A stretch of 64,000 bases of DNA from Streptomyces sp. NBC_00569 (GTDB lineage Bacteria; Actinomycetota; Actinomycetes; Streptomycetales; Streptomycetaceae), in assembly GCF_036345255.1 (NCBI RefSeq), contig NZ_CP107783.1, positions 7,743,001 through 7,807,000 on the forward strand. The letters run 5' to 3'. Under the pieces are notes generated by a model. It was not told the origin of the DNA. It made no database searches and was given only the letters and a program-made list of their open reading frames with translations. Made by a program: the position numbers and the translations under genes. Positions 1 through 8,327 of the stretch are shown piece after piece. Within the stretch, counting starts at the first letter, position 1; each line of letters starts with the position of its first letter.

Positions 1-440
1 AACTGGCGGCCATCGCCAAGCAGCTCAACGCGAGCGGCCTGTTCGACGCCGACATGAAGTCCATCGCGTTCGGCCAGTACGAGAAGGACATCAAGACCGG
101 CAAGTACGGCGTGTACGTGAAGGGCTGGGTCCCGGACTACCCGGACCCCGACAACTTCACCCAGCCGTTCTTCGGCGCCGGCAACGTACTCGGGAACAAC
201 TACACCAACAGCACCATCACCGGGAAGATCATCCCGGAGACCGGGGCGGAGAGCGACCGCGCCTCCACCGACCGGGACTTCGAGCAGCTCCAGAACATCG
301 TCGCCGACCAGCTGCCGGTCCTGCCCGTCTGGCAGGCCAAGCAGTACGCCGTCGTCCGCGACAGCGTCTACGGCCTGGAGTCCTGCCTCGACGCGTCGAC
401 CGTGTTCCGCTTCTGGGAGATCAGCAAGGGCACCGCCTGA
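1..440 (+). CDS. ABC transporter substrate-binding protein, family 5 (C-terminal part)
   Basis: This is the last ~145 residues of a gene that begins before the window; the reading frame starts at base 3. It resembles the C-terminal lobe of extracellular family-5 solute-binding proteins (peptide, nickel or opine uptake): a segment reading YVKGWVPDYPDPDNF, typical of the W-x-PDYPDP motif in this family, then a G-N-N-Y-T-N stretch and a C-terminal region rich in aromatic residues (VLPVWQAKQYAVV). Such proteins are exported lipoproteins that deliver ligand to an ABC permease. The N-terminus, signal peptide and partner genes lie outside the window, so the substrate cannot be named. The gene ends at a strong hairpin. 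Confidence 0.85.
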   Translation, partial: LAAIAKQLNASGLFDADMKSIAFGQYEKDIKTGKYGVYVKGWVPDYPDPDNFTQPFFGAGNVLGNNYTNSTITGKIIPETGAESDRASTDRDFEQLQNIVADQLPVLPVWQAKQYAVVRDSVYGLESCLDASTVFRFWEISKGTA

Positions 441-443
441 ACG

Positions 444-482
444 GTCGGTGGCCGCCTCCCGGGAAGGGAGGCGGCCACCGAC
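444..482. terminator. Bidirectional hairpin terminator
   Basis: A perfect 17-bp stem (444-460 with 466-482) with a GGGAA loop lies between two convergent genes, 3 bases after the stop codon of the binding-protein gene. No T-run follows, as is usual in Streptomyces. Confidence 0.8.
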
Positions 483-504
483 CTGTTCTTTCCGACGCCT
501 GCTT

Positions 505-1176
505 CTACTGCGCGCCGGGACGCACCAGACCGCTCTCGTACGCGTACACCGCGGCCTGCACACGGTCGCGCAGCCCCAGCTTCGTCAGCACATGGCCGAC
601 ATGGGTCTTCACCGTCGTCTCGCTGACGAACAGATCCGCCGCGATCTCGGCGTTCGACAGGCCGCGCGCCACGAGCTTCAGGACCTCGACCTCACGCTCG
701 GTCAGCGTGTGCAGGGTGTCGGGCACCGGGTCGTCGCCCGACGGGAGATGGTCCGCGTACTTGTCGAGCAGCCGGCGCGTGATGCTCGGCGCGAGCATCG
801 CCTCGCCCGCCGCGACCACCCGGATCGCCTGCACCAGTTCATTGGCCGGGGCGTCCTTCAGGAGGAAGCCGCTGGCGCCGGCGCGCAGCGCCTCCACCAC
901 GTACTCGTCGAGGTCGAACGTCGTCAGTACGAGCACCTTCGCCGGACCGTCCCGGCCGGGGCCGGTGATCTGTCGAGTCGCCTCGACACCGTCCATCCGC
1001 GGCATACGGATGTCCATCAACACCACATCGGGCTGCAGGGCACGGACCTGGTCGAGCGCCTGCAGGCCGTCTCCGGCCTCGCCGACGACCGCGATGTCCT
1101 GCTCGGCCTCCAGAATCATCCGGAACCCGGTACGGAGCAGCGGCTGGTCGTCGACCAGTAGGACGCGGATCGCCAC
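505..1176 (-). CDS. LuxR/NarL-type response regulator (orphan)
   Basis: A 223-residue two-component response regulator. The receiver domain (about 1-120) has the acidic pair D9-D10, the phospho-acceptor D55 in VVLMDIRMP, the Thr of VLVLTTFD and the conserved Lys of FLLKDAP. A LuxR-type helix-turn-helix follows at about 153-215 (LTEREVEVLKLVARGLSNAE). The GTG start at 1176 was chosen because GAAGGAGAG lies just upstream and the protein begins directly with the first receiver strand. No histidine kinase is adjacent, so the partner is unknown. It follows the RecB-like gene by 38 bases on the same strand and may be co-transcribed with it. Confidence 0.9.
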   Translation of the reverse strand: MAIRVLLVDDQPLLRTGFRMILEAEQDIAVVGEAGDGLQALDQVRALQPDVVLMDIRMPRMDGVEATRQITGPGRDGPAKVLVLTTFDLDEYVVEALRAGASGFLLKDAPANELVQAIRVVAAGEAMLAPSITRRLLDKYADHLPSGDDPVPDTLHTLTEREVEVLKLVARGLSNAEIAADLFVSETTVKTHVGHVLTKLGLRDRVQAAVYAYESGLVRPGAQ

Positions 1177-1214
1177 GTAACTCTCCTTCGGTAGTCCGGG
1201 CCCATTCTGCCCTG

Positions 1215-2072
1215 CTAGCCGGCGTCCGACCCGGACACCCTGATCTGAAGCGGATACGGCGGGGGAGTCCCACCGAACTCCGGGCAAACCGCCTGATGGT
1301 CGCACCAACCGCACAGCTTCGTCGGGCGCGGCCGCCACTCGCCCGTCTCCGTGGCCAGCTGGATCGCGTCCCACAGCGCGTGCAGCTTGCGCTCCACCCG
1401 CTCCAGGTCCTCCACCACCGGGTCGTACGTCAGCACGTCACCGCTGCCCAGATAGACCAGCTGGAGCCGCCGCGGCACGACGCCCTTCAGGCGCCACACC
1501 ACCAGCGCGTAGAACTTCATCTGGAAGAGGGCGCCCTCCGCGTACTCGGGGCGCGGGGCCTTGCCCGTCTTGTAGTCGACGATCCGGACCTCGCCCGTCG
1601 GCGCCACGTCGACCCGGTCGATGATGCCGCGCAGCTTCAGGCCCGATTCCAGCTGGGCCTCGACGAACAGCTCCCGCTCGGCGGGCTCCAGACGCGTCGG
1701 GTCCTCGAGCGTGAACCAGCGCTCGACGAGCTGCTCGGCCTCACCGAGCCAGCGCGTCATCCGCTCACCCTCGCCGTCGTCCGCGAACAGATCCGCCAGC
1801 TCCGGCTTCACCTCGCGCAGCCGGTCCCACTGGCCGGGAATGAGGGCCTTGGCCCGCGGGGCCGTCCGCTCTGCCGCCGGAGCGTCGAACAGTCTCTCCA
1901 GCACGGCGTGCACCAGCGTGCCTCGGGTCGCCGCCTCGCTCGGCTTCTCCGGCAGCTTGTCGATCACCCGGAACCGGTAGAGCAACGGGCACTGCATGAA
2001 GTCGCTCGCGCGCGACGGCGAGAGCGACGCAGGGCGAGCGGCCGCGGCGGCCCCTTCGGTGCTGGTTTCCAT
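1215..2072 (-). CDS. RecB/Cas4-like PD-(D/E)XK nuclease with probable Fe-S cluster
   Basis: A 285-residue single-domain nuclease of the RecB family. Visible elements are the N-terminal S-x-S-R-A-S-D-F-x-x-C-P motif, an ExxL-containing helix, the nuclease core VRIVDYKTGKAP (motif II/III, with Lys) and a C-terminal C254-x2-C257-x5-C263 group. Together with C28 this gives the four-Cys pattern that holds a 4Fe-4S cluster in AddB and Cas4 nucleases. The ATG at 2072 was chosen over longer frames because a DNA-damage-type promoter ends 9 bases upstream. It probably trims DNA ends in repair; no cas or addA genes are nearby. In mycobacteria a similar gene also neighbours trmI and the proteasome genes. 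Confidence 0.85.
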   Translation of the reverse strand: METSTEGAAAAARPASLSPSRASDFMQCPLLYRFRVIDKLPEKPSEAATRGTLVHAVLERLFDAPAAERTAPRAKALIPGQWDRLREVKPELADLFADDGEGERMTRWLGEAEQLVERWFTLEDPTRLEPAERELFVEAQLESGLKLRGIIDRVDVAPTGEVRIVDYKTGKAPRPEYAEGALFQMKFYALVVWRLKGVVPRRLQLVYLGSGDVLTYDPVVEDLERVERKLHALWDAIQLATETGEWRPRPTKLCGWCDHQAVCPEFGGTPPPYPLQIRVSGSDAG

Positions 2073-2080
2073 GACGACAG

Positions 2081-2103
2081 ACCTTACGGGCCGCCACTGA
2101 CAG
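2081..2103 (-). promoter_or_regulatory. RecA-NDp (PafBC-type) promoter of the RecB-like nuclease
   Basis: Read on the minus strand, the sequence is C-TGTCAGTG, 8 bases, TAAGGT. This matches the actinobacterial LexA-independent DNA-damage promoter (consensus TTGTCRGTG-N8-TAnnnT) recognised with the PafBC activator. The TAAGGT hexamer ends 9 bases before the chosen ATG, which implies a nearly leaderless transcript. Confidence 0.7.
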
Positions 2104-2278
2104 TCAGGTACGAACGCTTCACGGGCGTCCTGGGAAGCGGGACCCCGCGGCACCGCAGGGGAGTCGACGAGGGCCGCGCCGCACCGGACGCATACCATCG
2201 ACGACAGACCCCCTCGCCCTGCATGATCGTGCAACGGCAGGACCGAGGGATTTCCAACGAGGGGACCGAGGGATCACC

Positions 2279-3850
2279 GTGGACGAGAGCGGCCGGCCGC
2301 AGCCCGGCAGCGGCACGACGGACGACCACCAGGCCGCCCGCCCCGGCCCCACGCCCCCACCAGCCGCCGGCGCGAACGGCACGGCCCGCGCGAATTCCGT
2401 CCCGCACACGCCCCGGGACCCGGAGGAGCCGCCGCACAAGGAGCACCGCGAGGACGCCACCCCGGCCGCCGAGGGCGACACCTCGGACGCCGCCTCCGGC
2501 TCGGACCCGTTCGCCCAGCACACCCCGGCCGACGAGGGCGACACCTCGGACACCGCCTCCGGCTCGGACCTGTTCGCCCAGCACACCCCGGCCGACGGCG
2601 ATGACACGGCACCGCCCGCCCAGGACCCCGTGTCCCAGGACGACACCCCACCCACTCGTACCCCCGCGACAAGCGGCCGCCGCCCCACCAAGGCTCCCGA
2701 GCCCCGTGGCGGACTCCTCATGGGCCGCCCCTTCGGCGTCCCCGTCTACGTCGCGCCCAGCTGGTTCCTCGTCGCGGCCCTCATCACCTGGGTCTTCGGC
2801 GGACAACTCGACCACGTCCTGCCCGGACTCGGCGCGGTCCGCTATCTCGTCTCCCTCTTCTTCGCGGTCGCGTTCTACGCCTCGGTGCTCGTCCACGAAC
2901 TCGCGCACACCGTCGCCGCGCTCCGCTTCAAGCTGCCGGTGCGCCGCATCCAGCTCCAGTTCTTCGGCGGCGTGTCCGAGATCGAGAAGGAATCCGAGAC
3001 GCCGGGGCGCGAGTTCGTACTCGCCTTCGTCGGACCGCTGCTCTCCCTCGTCCTGGCCGGCGTCTTCTACCTCGGCATGCTCGCCGTGGATCCCGGCACC
3101 GTGCCCGGAGTCCTGCTCGCGGGACTGATGATCTCCAACCTCATCGTCGCCGCGTTCAACCTGCTCCCCGGCCTGCCCCTCGACGGTGGCCGCATGCTCC
3201 GCGCCATCGTCTGGAAGATCACCGGCAAGCCGATGAGCGGCACCATCGCCGCCGCCTGGGTCGGCCGGGCCCTAGCGATCACCGTCCTCATCGGACTCCC
3301 GCTGCTCACCCAGTCCGGCGCCCTCGGCGAAGGCGCCGCGGACGTCAGCGGCATGGACACCGTCACCGACGCCCTGCTGGCCGCCATCCTCGCCGCGATC
3401 ATCTGGACCGGCGCCGGCAACAGCCTTCGCATGGCCCGCCTGCGCGAACACCTCCCGGAGCTGCGCGCCCGCACCCTGACCCGCCGTGCCGTCCCCGTGG
3501 AGAGCGCCACCCCGCTGTCCGAGGCGCTGCGCCGCGCCAACGAGGCGGGCGCCCGCGCCCTCGTCATCGTCGACGCCGACGGGGAACCCAGGTCCCTCGT
3601 GCGCGAGGCCGCCATCGTCGGCGTACCGGAACACCGCCGCCCCTGGGTCGCCGTCAGCGGCCTCGCCCAGGACCTCACCGACGGCATGCGCGTCTCCGCG
3701 GAGCTCGCCGGCGAGGAGCTCCTCGACGCCCTGCGCGCCACCCCCGCCACCGAGTACCTCGTCGTCGAGGAGAGCGGCGCCATCTACGGCGTCCTGTCCG
3801 CCGCCGACGTGGAGCGCGCCTTCGTCAAGGCCATGGCCCGCCCCTCCTGA
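2279..3850 (+). CDS. Site-2 protease family (M50) metalloprotease with C-terminal CBS domains
   Basis: A 523-residue intramembrane zinc protease. Residues 1-140 are a low-complexity, Pro/Thr/Asp-rich cytoplasmic region containing a 21-residue duplication. The membrane core follows, with the catalytic HELAH motif at H206-E207-x-x-H210 and the third zinc ligand D302 in NLLPGLPLDGG. Residues ~395-523 resemble a CBS pair (ALVIVDADG, YLVVEESGAIYGVLS), as in the Rip3-type mycobacterial proteases; CBS domains often sense adenine nucleotides. The GTG at 2279 follows GGGACCGAGGG. It runs in the same direction as trmI, 61 bases ahead. The target protein (often an anti-sigma factor) is unknown. Confidence 0.9.
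   Translation: MDESGRPQPGSGTTDDHQAARPGPTPPPAAGANGTARANSVPHTPRDPEEPPHKEHREDATPAAEGDTSDAASGSDPFAQHTPADEGDTSDTASGSDLFAQHTPADGDDTAPPAQDPVSQDDTPPTRTPATSGRRPTKAPEPRGGLLMGRPFGVPVYVAPSWFLVAALITWVFGGQLDHVLPGLGAVRYLVSLFFAVAFYASVLVHELAHTVAALRFKLPVRRIQLQFFGGVSEIEKESETPGREFVLAFVGPLLSLVLAGVFYLGMLAVDPGTVPGVLLAGLMISNLIVAAFNLLPGLPLDGGRMLRAIVWKITGKPMSGTIAAAWVGRALAITVLIGLPLLTQSGALGEGAADVSGMDTVTDALLAAILAAIIWTGAGNSLRMARLREHLPELRARTLTRRAVPVESATPLSEALRRANEAGARALVIVDADGEPRSLVREAAIVGVPEHRRPWVAVSGLAQDLTDGMRVSAELAGEELLDALRATPATEYLVVEESGAIYGVLSAADVERAFVKAMARPS
2471..2596 (+). repeat. 63-bp tandem duplication inside the protease gene
   Basis: Two adjacent 63-bp copies (2471-2533 and 2534-2596) differ at only two bases and encode two copies of a 21-residue unit beginning EGDTSD and ending TPAD. 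The unit length keeps the frame. Confidence 0.95.
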
Positions 3851-3911
3851 CCGGGCCCGCAGCCCGGCGCCCCTGGTCCGCGGGCCCTCCGCGGACCGGT
3901 AGGCTGGTCAC

Positions 3912-4817
3912 ATGTCCGAACCGACCGGTGCCGCCCGCCGACGCGGGCCCTTCAAGGTCGGGGACCAGGTACAGCTGACCGACCCCAAGGGCCGCCACTA
4001 CACGTTCACGCTCGAGGCCGGGAAGAACTTTCACACCCACAAGGGTTCCTTCCCCCACGACGAGCTGATCGGCGCTCCCGAGGGCAGCGTTGTCCGCACC
4101 ACCGGAAACGTCGCCTACCTCGCGCTGCGCCCCCTGCTCCCCGACTACGTCCTGTCCATGCCCCGCGGCGCCGCCGTGGTCTACCCCAAGGACGCGGGGC
4201 AGATCCTGGCCTTCGCCGACATCTTCCCCGGCGCACGCGTCGTCGAGGCAGGCGTCGGCTCCGGCTCGCTGAGCAGCTTCCTGCTGCGCGCCATCGGCGA
4301 CGAGGGCATGCTGCACTCCTACGAGCGCCGCGAGGACTTCGCCGAGATCGCCACGCAGAACGTGGAGCGCTACTTCGGTGGCCCCCACCCCGCGTGGCAG
4401 CTCACCGTCGGTGACCTCCAGGACAACCTGAGCGACGCCGACGTGGACCGCGTCATCCTCGACATGCTCGCCCCCTGGGAGTGCCTCGAGGTCGTCTCCA
4501 AGGCACTCGTCCCCGGCGGCATCCTCTGCTGCTACGTCGCCACCACCACCCAGCTCGCGCGGACCGTCGAGTCCATCCGCGAGATCGGCTGCTTCAACGA
4601 GCCGACGTCCTGGGAGTCGATGATCCGTAACTGGCACGTCGAGGGTCTGGCCGTCCGCCCGGACCACCGCATGATCGGCCACACCGGCTTCCTCCTCACC
4701 GCCCGTCGCCTGGCGGACGGCGTGGAGCCGCCCATGCGCCGCCGCCGCCCCGCCAAGGGTGCGTACGGCGAGGACTACTCGGGCCCGAACGCGGACGGCG
4801 GCAACGCCGGGCGCTGA
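3912..4817 (+). CDS. trmI: tRNA (adenine-58-N1)-methyltransferase
   Basis: A 301-residue Class I SAM-dependent enzyme that makes m1A58 in the tRNA T-loop. An N-terminal beta domain (to ~80) precedes the Rossmann domain, with the SAM motif VVEAGVGSGSLSSFLL at ~111-126, the acidic SAM-ribose region around HSYERRED and the catalytic-site strand VILDMLAPWE. The length fits the actinobacterial TrmI family, which assembles as a homotetramer. The ATG lies 6 bases after a TAGGCT -10 element, so the message is probably leaderless. The gene sits between the M50 protease and the proteasome locus, the same neighbourhood as in mycobacteria. Confidence 0.95.
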   Translation: MSEPTGAARRRGPFKVGDQVQLTDPKGRHYTFTLEAGKNFHTHKGSFPHDELIGAPEGSVVRTTGNVAYLALRPLLPDYVLSMPRGAAVVYPKDAGQILAFADIFPGARVVEAGVGSGSLSSFLLRAIGDEGMLHSYERREDFAEIATQNVERYFGGPHPAWQLTVGDLQDNLSDADVDRVILDMLAPWECLEVVSKALVPGGILCCYVATTTQLARTVESIREIGCFNEPTSWESMIRNWHVEGLAVRPDHRMIGHTGFLLTARRLADGVEPPMRRRRPAKGAYGEDYSGPNADGGNAGR

Positions 4818-4838
4818 CCCGAACACCCGACACAACGC

Positions 4839-4894
4839 ACGGGCGCCGCCGTCGAGTTCCCCGCATATCGGGGGAACTCGACGGCGGCGCCCGT
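4839..4894 (+). terminator. Terminator of trmI
   Basis: A perfect 24-bp stem (4839-4862 with 4871-4894) and 8-base loop GCATATCG, 21 bases after the trmI stop. It is one of the longest perfect hairpins in the window. Confidence 0.85.
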
Positions 4895-5036
4895 TCGTTG
4901 AGGAGCGGCGCGCACGATACGGCAAGGACACGTGAGGAAGCTGAGAATCAGCGGACCCTGACGTTCCCCCACGGTGTGAGGTATGGCACGATGCTGGCCA
5001 CCCCCACCGGCACAGCCCTCACAGGAGACACTCCTA

Positions 5037-5615
5037 GTGCAGCACCCCGCCGTCCCGGAACTGGCGCACACCACCACCCGCCCCATCCACTGGCTCGCGA
5101 CCGCCGCGGCCGTATCGGCCGTCGTCGCGGCCTCCTCGTTCTTGCAGCCCGGCGCGGCCACCGCGGCCCAGCCGGGAACACAGCCCGTCGGCACCAGAGC
5201 CGCCGCCGCACCGCCCGACGCGGCTGCCGTCCACTTCCCGCTCGATTGCGGTCCGGCCAAGATCCTCGTGGTGAAGAAGGCCACCGGGGACCTCGACGGT
5301 GACGGCAGGCCGGAAACCGTCGCCGTGGTCCGCTGCGACGCCGGCTCCGGCACCCCGCCGAACGGTGTCTACGTCCTCACCCAGCCCCACGAGGCCCACG
5401 CCGCGCCGCGCATCGTCGCCACCCTCGTCGACCCGAAGGACCGGCTCACCGCCGACGACGTGGCGGTACGCGACCAGGCCGTCACCGCAACGCTCCTCGG
5501 CTACTCCAGCTCCGCCGTCCCCAGTTGCTGCCCCGACACCCAGGACAAGGCCAAGTGGCAGTGGAAGGGCGACGCGTTCGTGCGCTCCACTCCCGCGGAG
5601 GCACGCAGCGTCTGA
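5037..5615 (+). CDS. Secreted protein of unknown function
   Basis: A 192-residue exported protein. The GTG at 5037 was preferred because AGGAGA lies 8 bases upstream; it gives a signal sequence with a hydrophobic core at ~19-35 (WLATAAAVSAVVAAS) and an A-x-A cleavage region near AATAAQ. The mature part (~150 residues) contains an acidic D-G-D-G-x-P-E-T stretch like an FG-GAP/calcium-loop fragment and three Cys residues that could form disulfides. I recognise no enzyme motif. It is a single-gene unit flanked by terminators. Confidence 0.75.
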   Translation: MQHPAVPELAHTTTRPIHWLATAAAVSAVVAASSFLQPGAATAAQPGTQPVGTRAAAAPPDAAAVHFPLDCGPAKILVVKKATGDLDGDGRPETVAVVRCDAGSGTPPNGVYVLTQPHEAHAAPRIVATLVDPKDRLTADDVAVRDQAVTATLLGYSSSAVPSCCPDTQDKAKWQWKGDAFVRSTPAEARSV

Positions 5616-5626
5616 GGCGCGGCACA

Positions 5627-5674
5627 CGAAAAGGGGCCCTGCCCGCCGGGAACGGCGGCACGGGCCCCTTTCGT
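5627..5674. terminator. Hairpin terminator between convergent genes
   Basis: An imperfect inverted repeat (ACGAAAAGGGGCCC paired with GGGCCCCTTTCGT, with further GC pairs inside) lies between the secreted-protein gene and the ferredoxin gene. It carries an A-run on one side and T's on the other, so it could work in both directions. Confidence 0.75.
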
Positions 5675-5714
5675 CGGCCTCCCCCACGTCGAGTGACGCG
5701 CGGGAACCCCGCGG

Positions 5715-6029
5715 TCACTCCGCGTCAGGGCCGTAGACCTCCACCCTGTCCGAAACGCGACGTACATGAATGCAGTCGCCCGGGCACTCCTTCGCGGAGT
5801 CCACGACGTCGTTCAGCAGCGGCAGCGGCACCGGGGTGGTGGCCCCCTGCGCCTGCAACAGCTCGTCCTCCGCGCCCTTCACATAGGCCAGTCCGTCGAT
5901 GTCCAGCTCGAAGACCTCCGGCGCGTACTGCACGCAGATCCCGTCGCCGGTGCAGAGGTCCTGGTCGATCCACACCTCAAGGGCGACACCGCTGTCGGTG
6001 CCGGATCCGGCCTCCTGCTGCACGCTCAT
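5715..6029 (-). CDS. Small ferredoxin (3Fe-4S/4Fe-4S type)
   Basis: A 104-residue electron-transfer protein with one cluster-binding module: C-T-G-D-G-I-C (Cx5C) near the N-terminus and CPGDC near residue 85, the spacing of single-cluster ferredoxins of the P450-partner type. About 20 extra acidic or Ser/Thr-rich residues precede the fold. ATG 6029 has AGGAGAT just upstream. It is divergent from the proteasomal ATPase gene, a neighbourhood common in Streptomyces. A P450 is encoded 23 kb away, but nothing here links the two. Confidence 0.9.
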   Translation of the reverse strand: MSVQQEAGSGTDSGVALEVWIDQDLCTGDGICVQYAPEVFELDIDGLAYVKGAEDELLQAQGATTPVPLPLLNDVVDSAKECPGDCIHVRRVSDRVEVYGPDAE

Positions 6030-6283
6030 ATCTCCTGCCGCTTCCTGCCTCGAACCGTCCCGCGTACCAGCAAGTCGGGCCAGCTCCGACGGGTGTTGAA
6101 CACTTCGACCCTACAACCGGCCGCTTTCCGATGTTGTTGGGTGGGTATTCCCCTGGCGTGAGGGAGAGCGCAAGGGTGAAGATCGGACACACCCCCTTCG
6201 TCTTTGTGATCTAGGGGTTTCAATCGACACCCACCCAGGTAGGGTCTGGAAGCGTCCAGCTCCCCTTGGAGGAGGTGAGGACC

Positions 6284-8050
6284 GTGGCAGCCCACGACGA
6301 CGACATGAACCGCGGCATCCGCCCGGGAAGAGGGTCCGACGACCCCGCCGGTCAGATTGCCTATCTTGAGCAGGAGATCGCCGTCCTGCGACGCAAGCTC
6401 GCCGACTCTCCGCGCCATACGAGGATTCTCGAAGAGCGGATCGTCGAGCTGCAGACCAACCTGGCCGGCGTGTCCGCACAGAACGAGCGGCTCGCCAACA
6501 CGCTCAGGGAGGCCCGCGACCAGATCGTGGCCCTCAAGGAGGAAGTCGACCGGCTCGCGCAGCCGCCGGCCGGCTTCGGAGTCTTCCTCATGGCGAACGA
6601 GGACGGTACCGCCGACATCTTCACCGGCGGCCGCAAGCTCCGGGTGAACGTCAGCCCCAGCGTGGAGCTCGATGAGCTCAGGCGCGGCCAGGAACTGATG
6701 CTCAACGAAGCGCTCAACGTGGTCGAGGCCATGGAGTACGAGAGCGTCGGCGACATCGTCACCCTCAAGGAGATCCTCGAGGACGGCGAGCGCGCCCTGG
6801 TGGTGGGCCACACCGATGAAGAACGGGTGGTCCGGCTCGCCGAACCGCTCCTCGACATCACCATCCGGCCCGGCGACGCCCTCCTGCTCGAACCCCGATC
6901 CGGCTATGTCTACGAAGTCGTACCCAAGAGCGAGGTCGAAGAGCTCGTCCTGGAAGAGGTCCCGGACATCGGCTACGAGCAGATCGGCGGTCTGGGCAAC
7001 CAGATCGAGCTGATCCGCGACGCGGTCGAGCTCCCCTACCTCTACCCGGACCTGTTCAAGGAGCACGAGTTGCGGCCGCCCAAGGGCGTCCTGCTCTACG
7101 GACCTCCCGGCTGCGGCAAGACCCTGATCGCCAAGGCGGTGGCCAACTCCCTTGCCAAGAAGGTCGCGGAAGTGACCGGACAGGCCACGGGCAAGAGCTT
7201 CTTCCTCAACATCAAGGGTCCGGAGCTGCTCAACAAGTACGTCGGCGAGACCGAGCGGCAGATCCGCCTCGTCTTCCAGCGTGCGCGTGAGAAGGCCAGC
7301 GAGGGCACGCCCGTCATCGTCTTCTTCGACGAGATGGAGTCCCTCTTCCGCACCCGCGGATCCGGCGTCAGCTCGGACGTGGAGAACACCATCGTCCCCC
7401 AGCTGCTCGCCGAGATCGACGGTGTGGAGGGCCTGGAGAACGTGGTCGTGATCGGTGCCTCCAACCGTGAGGACATGATCGACCCCGCGATCCTGCGGCC
7501 CGGACGACTCGACGTGAAGATCAAGATCGAGCGCCCGGACGCCGAGGCGGCCAAGGACATCTTCGCCAAGTACCTGACCGCCCGTCTCCCGCTGCACTCC
7601 GACGACCTCGGGGAGCACGGCGGCGACCGCGCCAGTACGGTCCACGGGATGATCCAGACCGCCGTGGAGCAGATGTACGCGGAAAGCGAGGAGAACCGCT
7701 TCCTCGAGGTCACGTACGCCAACGGTGACAAGGAAGTCCTGTACTTCAAGGACTTCAACTCGGGCGCCATGATCGAGAACATCGTCGGACGCGCCAAGAA
7801 GGCAGCCATCAAGGCCTTCCTCGAGCACAACCAGAAGGGCCTCAGGGTCTCCCACCTCCTCCAGGCTTGTGTGGACGAGTTCAAGGAGAACGAGGACCTG
7901 CCGAACACCACCAACCCGGACGACTGGGCTCGCATCTCCGGTAAGAAGGGCGAACGGATCGTTTACATCCGTACGCTCGTCACCGGAAAGCAGGGCGCGG
8001 ACACCGGCCGCTCCATCGACACGGTGGCGAACACCGGGCAGTACCTGTAA
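6284..8050 (+). CDS. arc: Proteasome-forming AAA+ ATPase (ARC/Mpa)
   Basis: A 588-residue ring ATPase that recognises pupylated proteins, unfolds them and feeds them into the 20S proteasome. It has an N-terminal coiled coil (~27-95, the Pup-binding arm), tandem OB folds (~96-240), and an AAA domain with Walker A GPPGCGKT at 273-280, Walker [11 protein letters not shown] near 345 and a second-region-of-homology Arg motif. The last residues GQYL form the penultimate-Tyr tail that docks into the alpha ring. GTG 6284 has GGAGGTGAGG upstream and gives the usual family length. It heads the locus and is followed by dop. Confidence 0.97.
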   Translation: MAAHDDDMNRGIRPGRGSDDPAGQIAYLEQEIAVLRRKLADSPRHTRILEERIVELQTNLAGVSAQNERLANTLREARDQIVALKEEVDRLAQPPAGFGVFLMANEDGTADIFTGGRKLRVNVSPSVELDELRRGQELMLNEALNVVEAMEYESVGDIVTLKEILEDGERALVVGHTDEERVVRLAEPLLDITIRPGDALLLEPRSGYVYEVVPKSEVEELVLEEVPDIGYEQIGGLGNQIELIRDAVELPYLYPDLFKEHELRPPKGVLLYGPPGCGKTLIAKAVANSLAKKVAEVTGQATGKSFFLNIKGPELLNKYVGETERQIRLVFQRAREKASEGTPVIVFFDEMESLFRTRGSGVSSDVENTIVPQLLAEIDGVEGLENVVVIGASNREDMIDPAILRPGRLDVKIKIERPDAEAAKDIFAKYLTARLPLHSDDLGEHGGDRASTVHGMIQTAVEQMYAESEENRFLEVTYANGDKEVLYFKDFNSGAMIENIVGRAKKAAIKAFLEHNQKGLRVSHLLQACVDEFKENEDLPNTTNPDDWARISGKKGERIVYIRTLVTGKQGADTGRSIDTVANTGQYL

Positions 8051-8059
8051 AAGGCAGGG

Positions 8060-8094
8060 CGGCTGCGGGTGCCTCTACCGGGTACCCGCAGCCG
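8060..8094 (+). terminator. Terminator after arc
   Basis: An inverted repeat (CGGCTGCGGGTGCC with GGTACCCGCAGCCG, one mismatch) followed by ACTGTTTT starts 10 bases after the arc stop. dop therefore probably has its own promoter in the 233 bases that follow; a TAGGCT element occurs near 8209. Confidence 0.7.
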
Positions 8095-8327
8095 ACTGTT
8101 TTCCAGGCAACAATTCCGGCCGACTTTCCGGTTTCCCGGCAACGGCCGGCTCGCAGGCTCAGCAACAGCAATGACGGTAATGATCTCCCCACCAGCGCAT
8201 AGGCGTTCTAGGCTCTTCGTACCGCCGAGTCGCGCAGCGCGGGGACGGGCACCGCACGCGCACCGGAGAACCAGCGGTACTTGAGCGCCGCCCTCGAACG
8301 GGGGCGCCGCCGGGCAAGGAGGGCCGC

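Noticed and set aside
6026..7855. A 609-codon open frame antisense to arc
   Set aside because: It mirrors the arc coding frame in GC-rich DNA and has no motif or ribosome-binding site.
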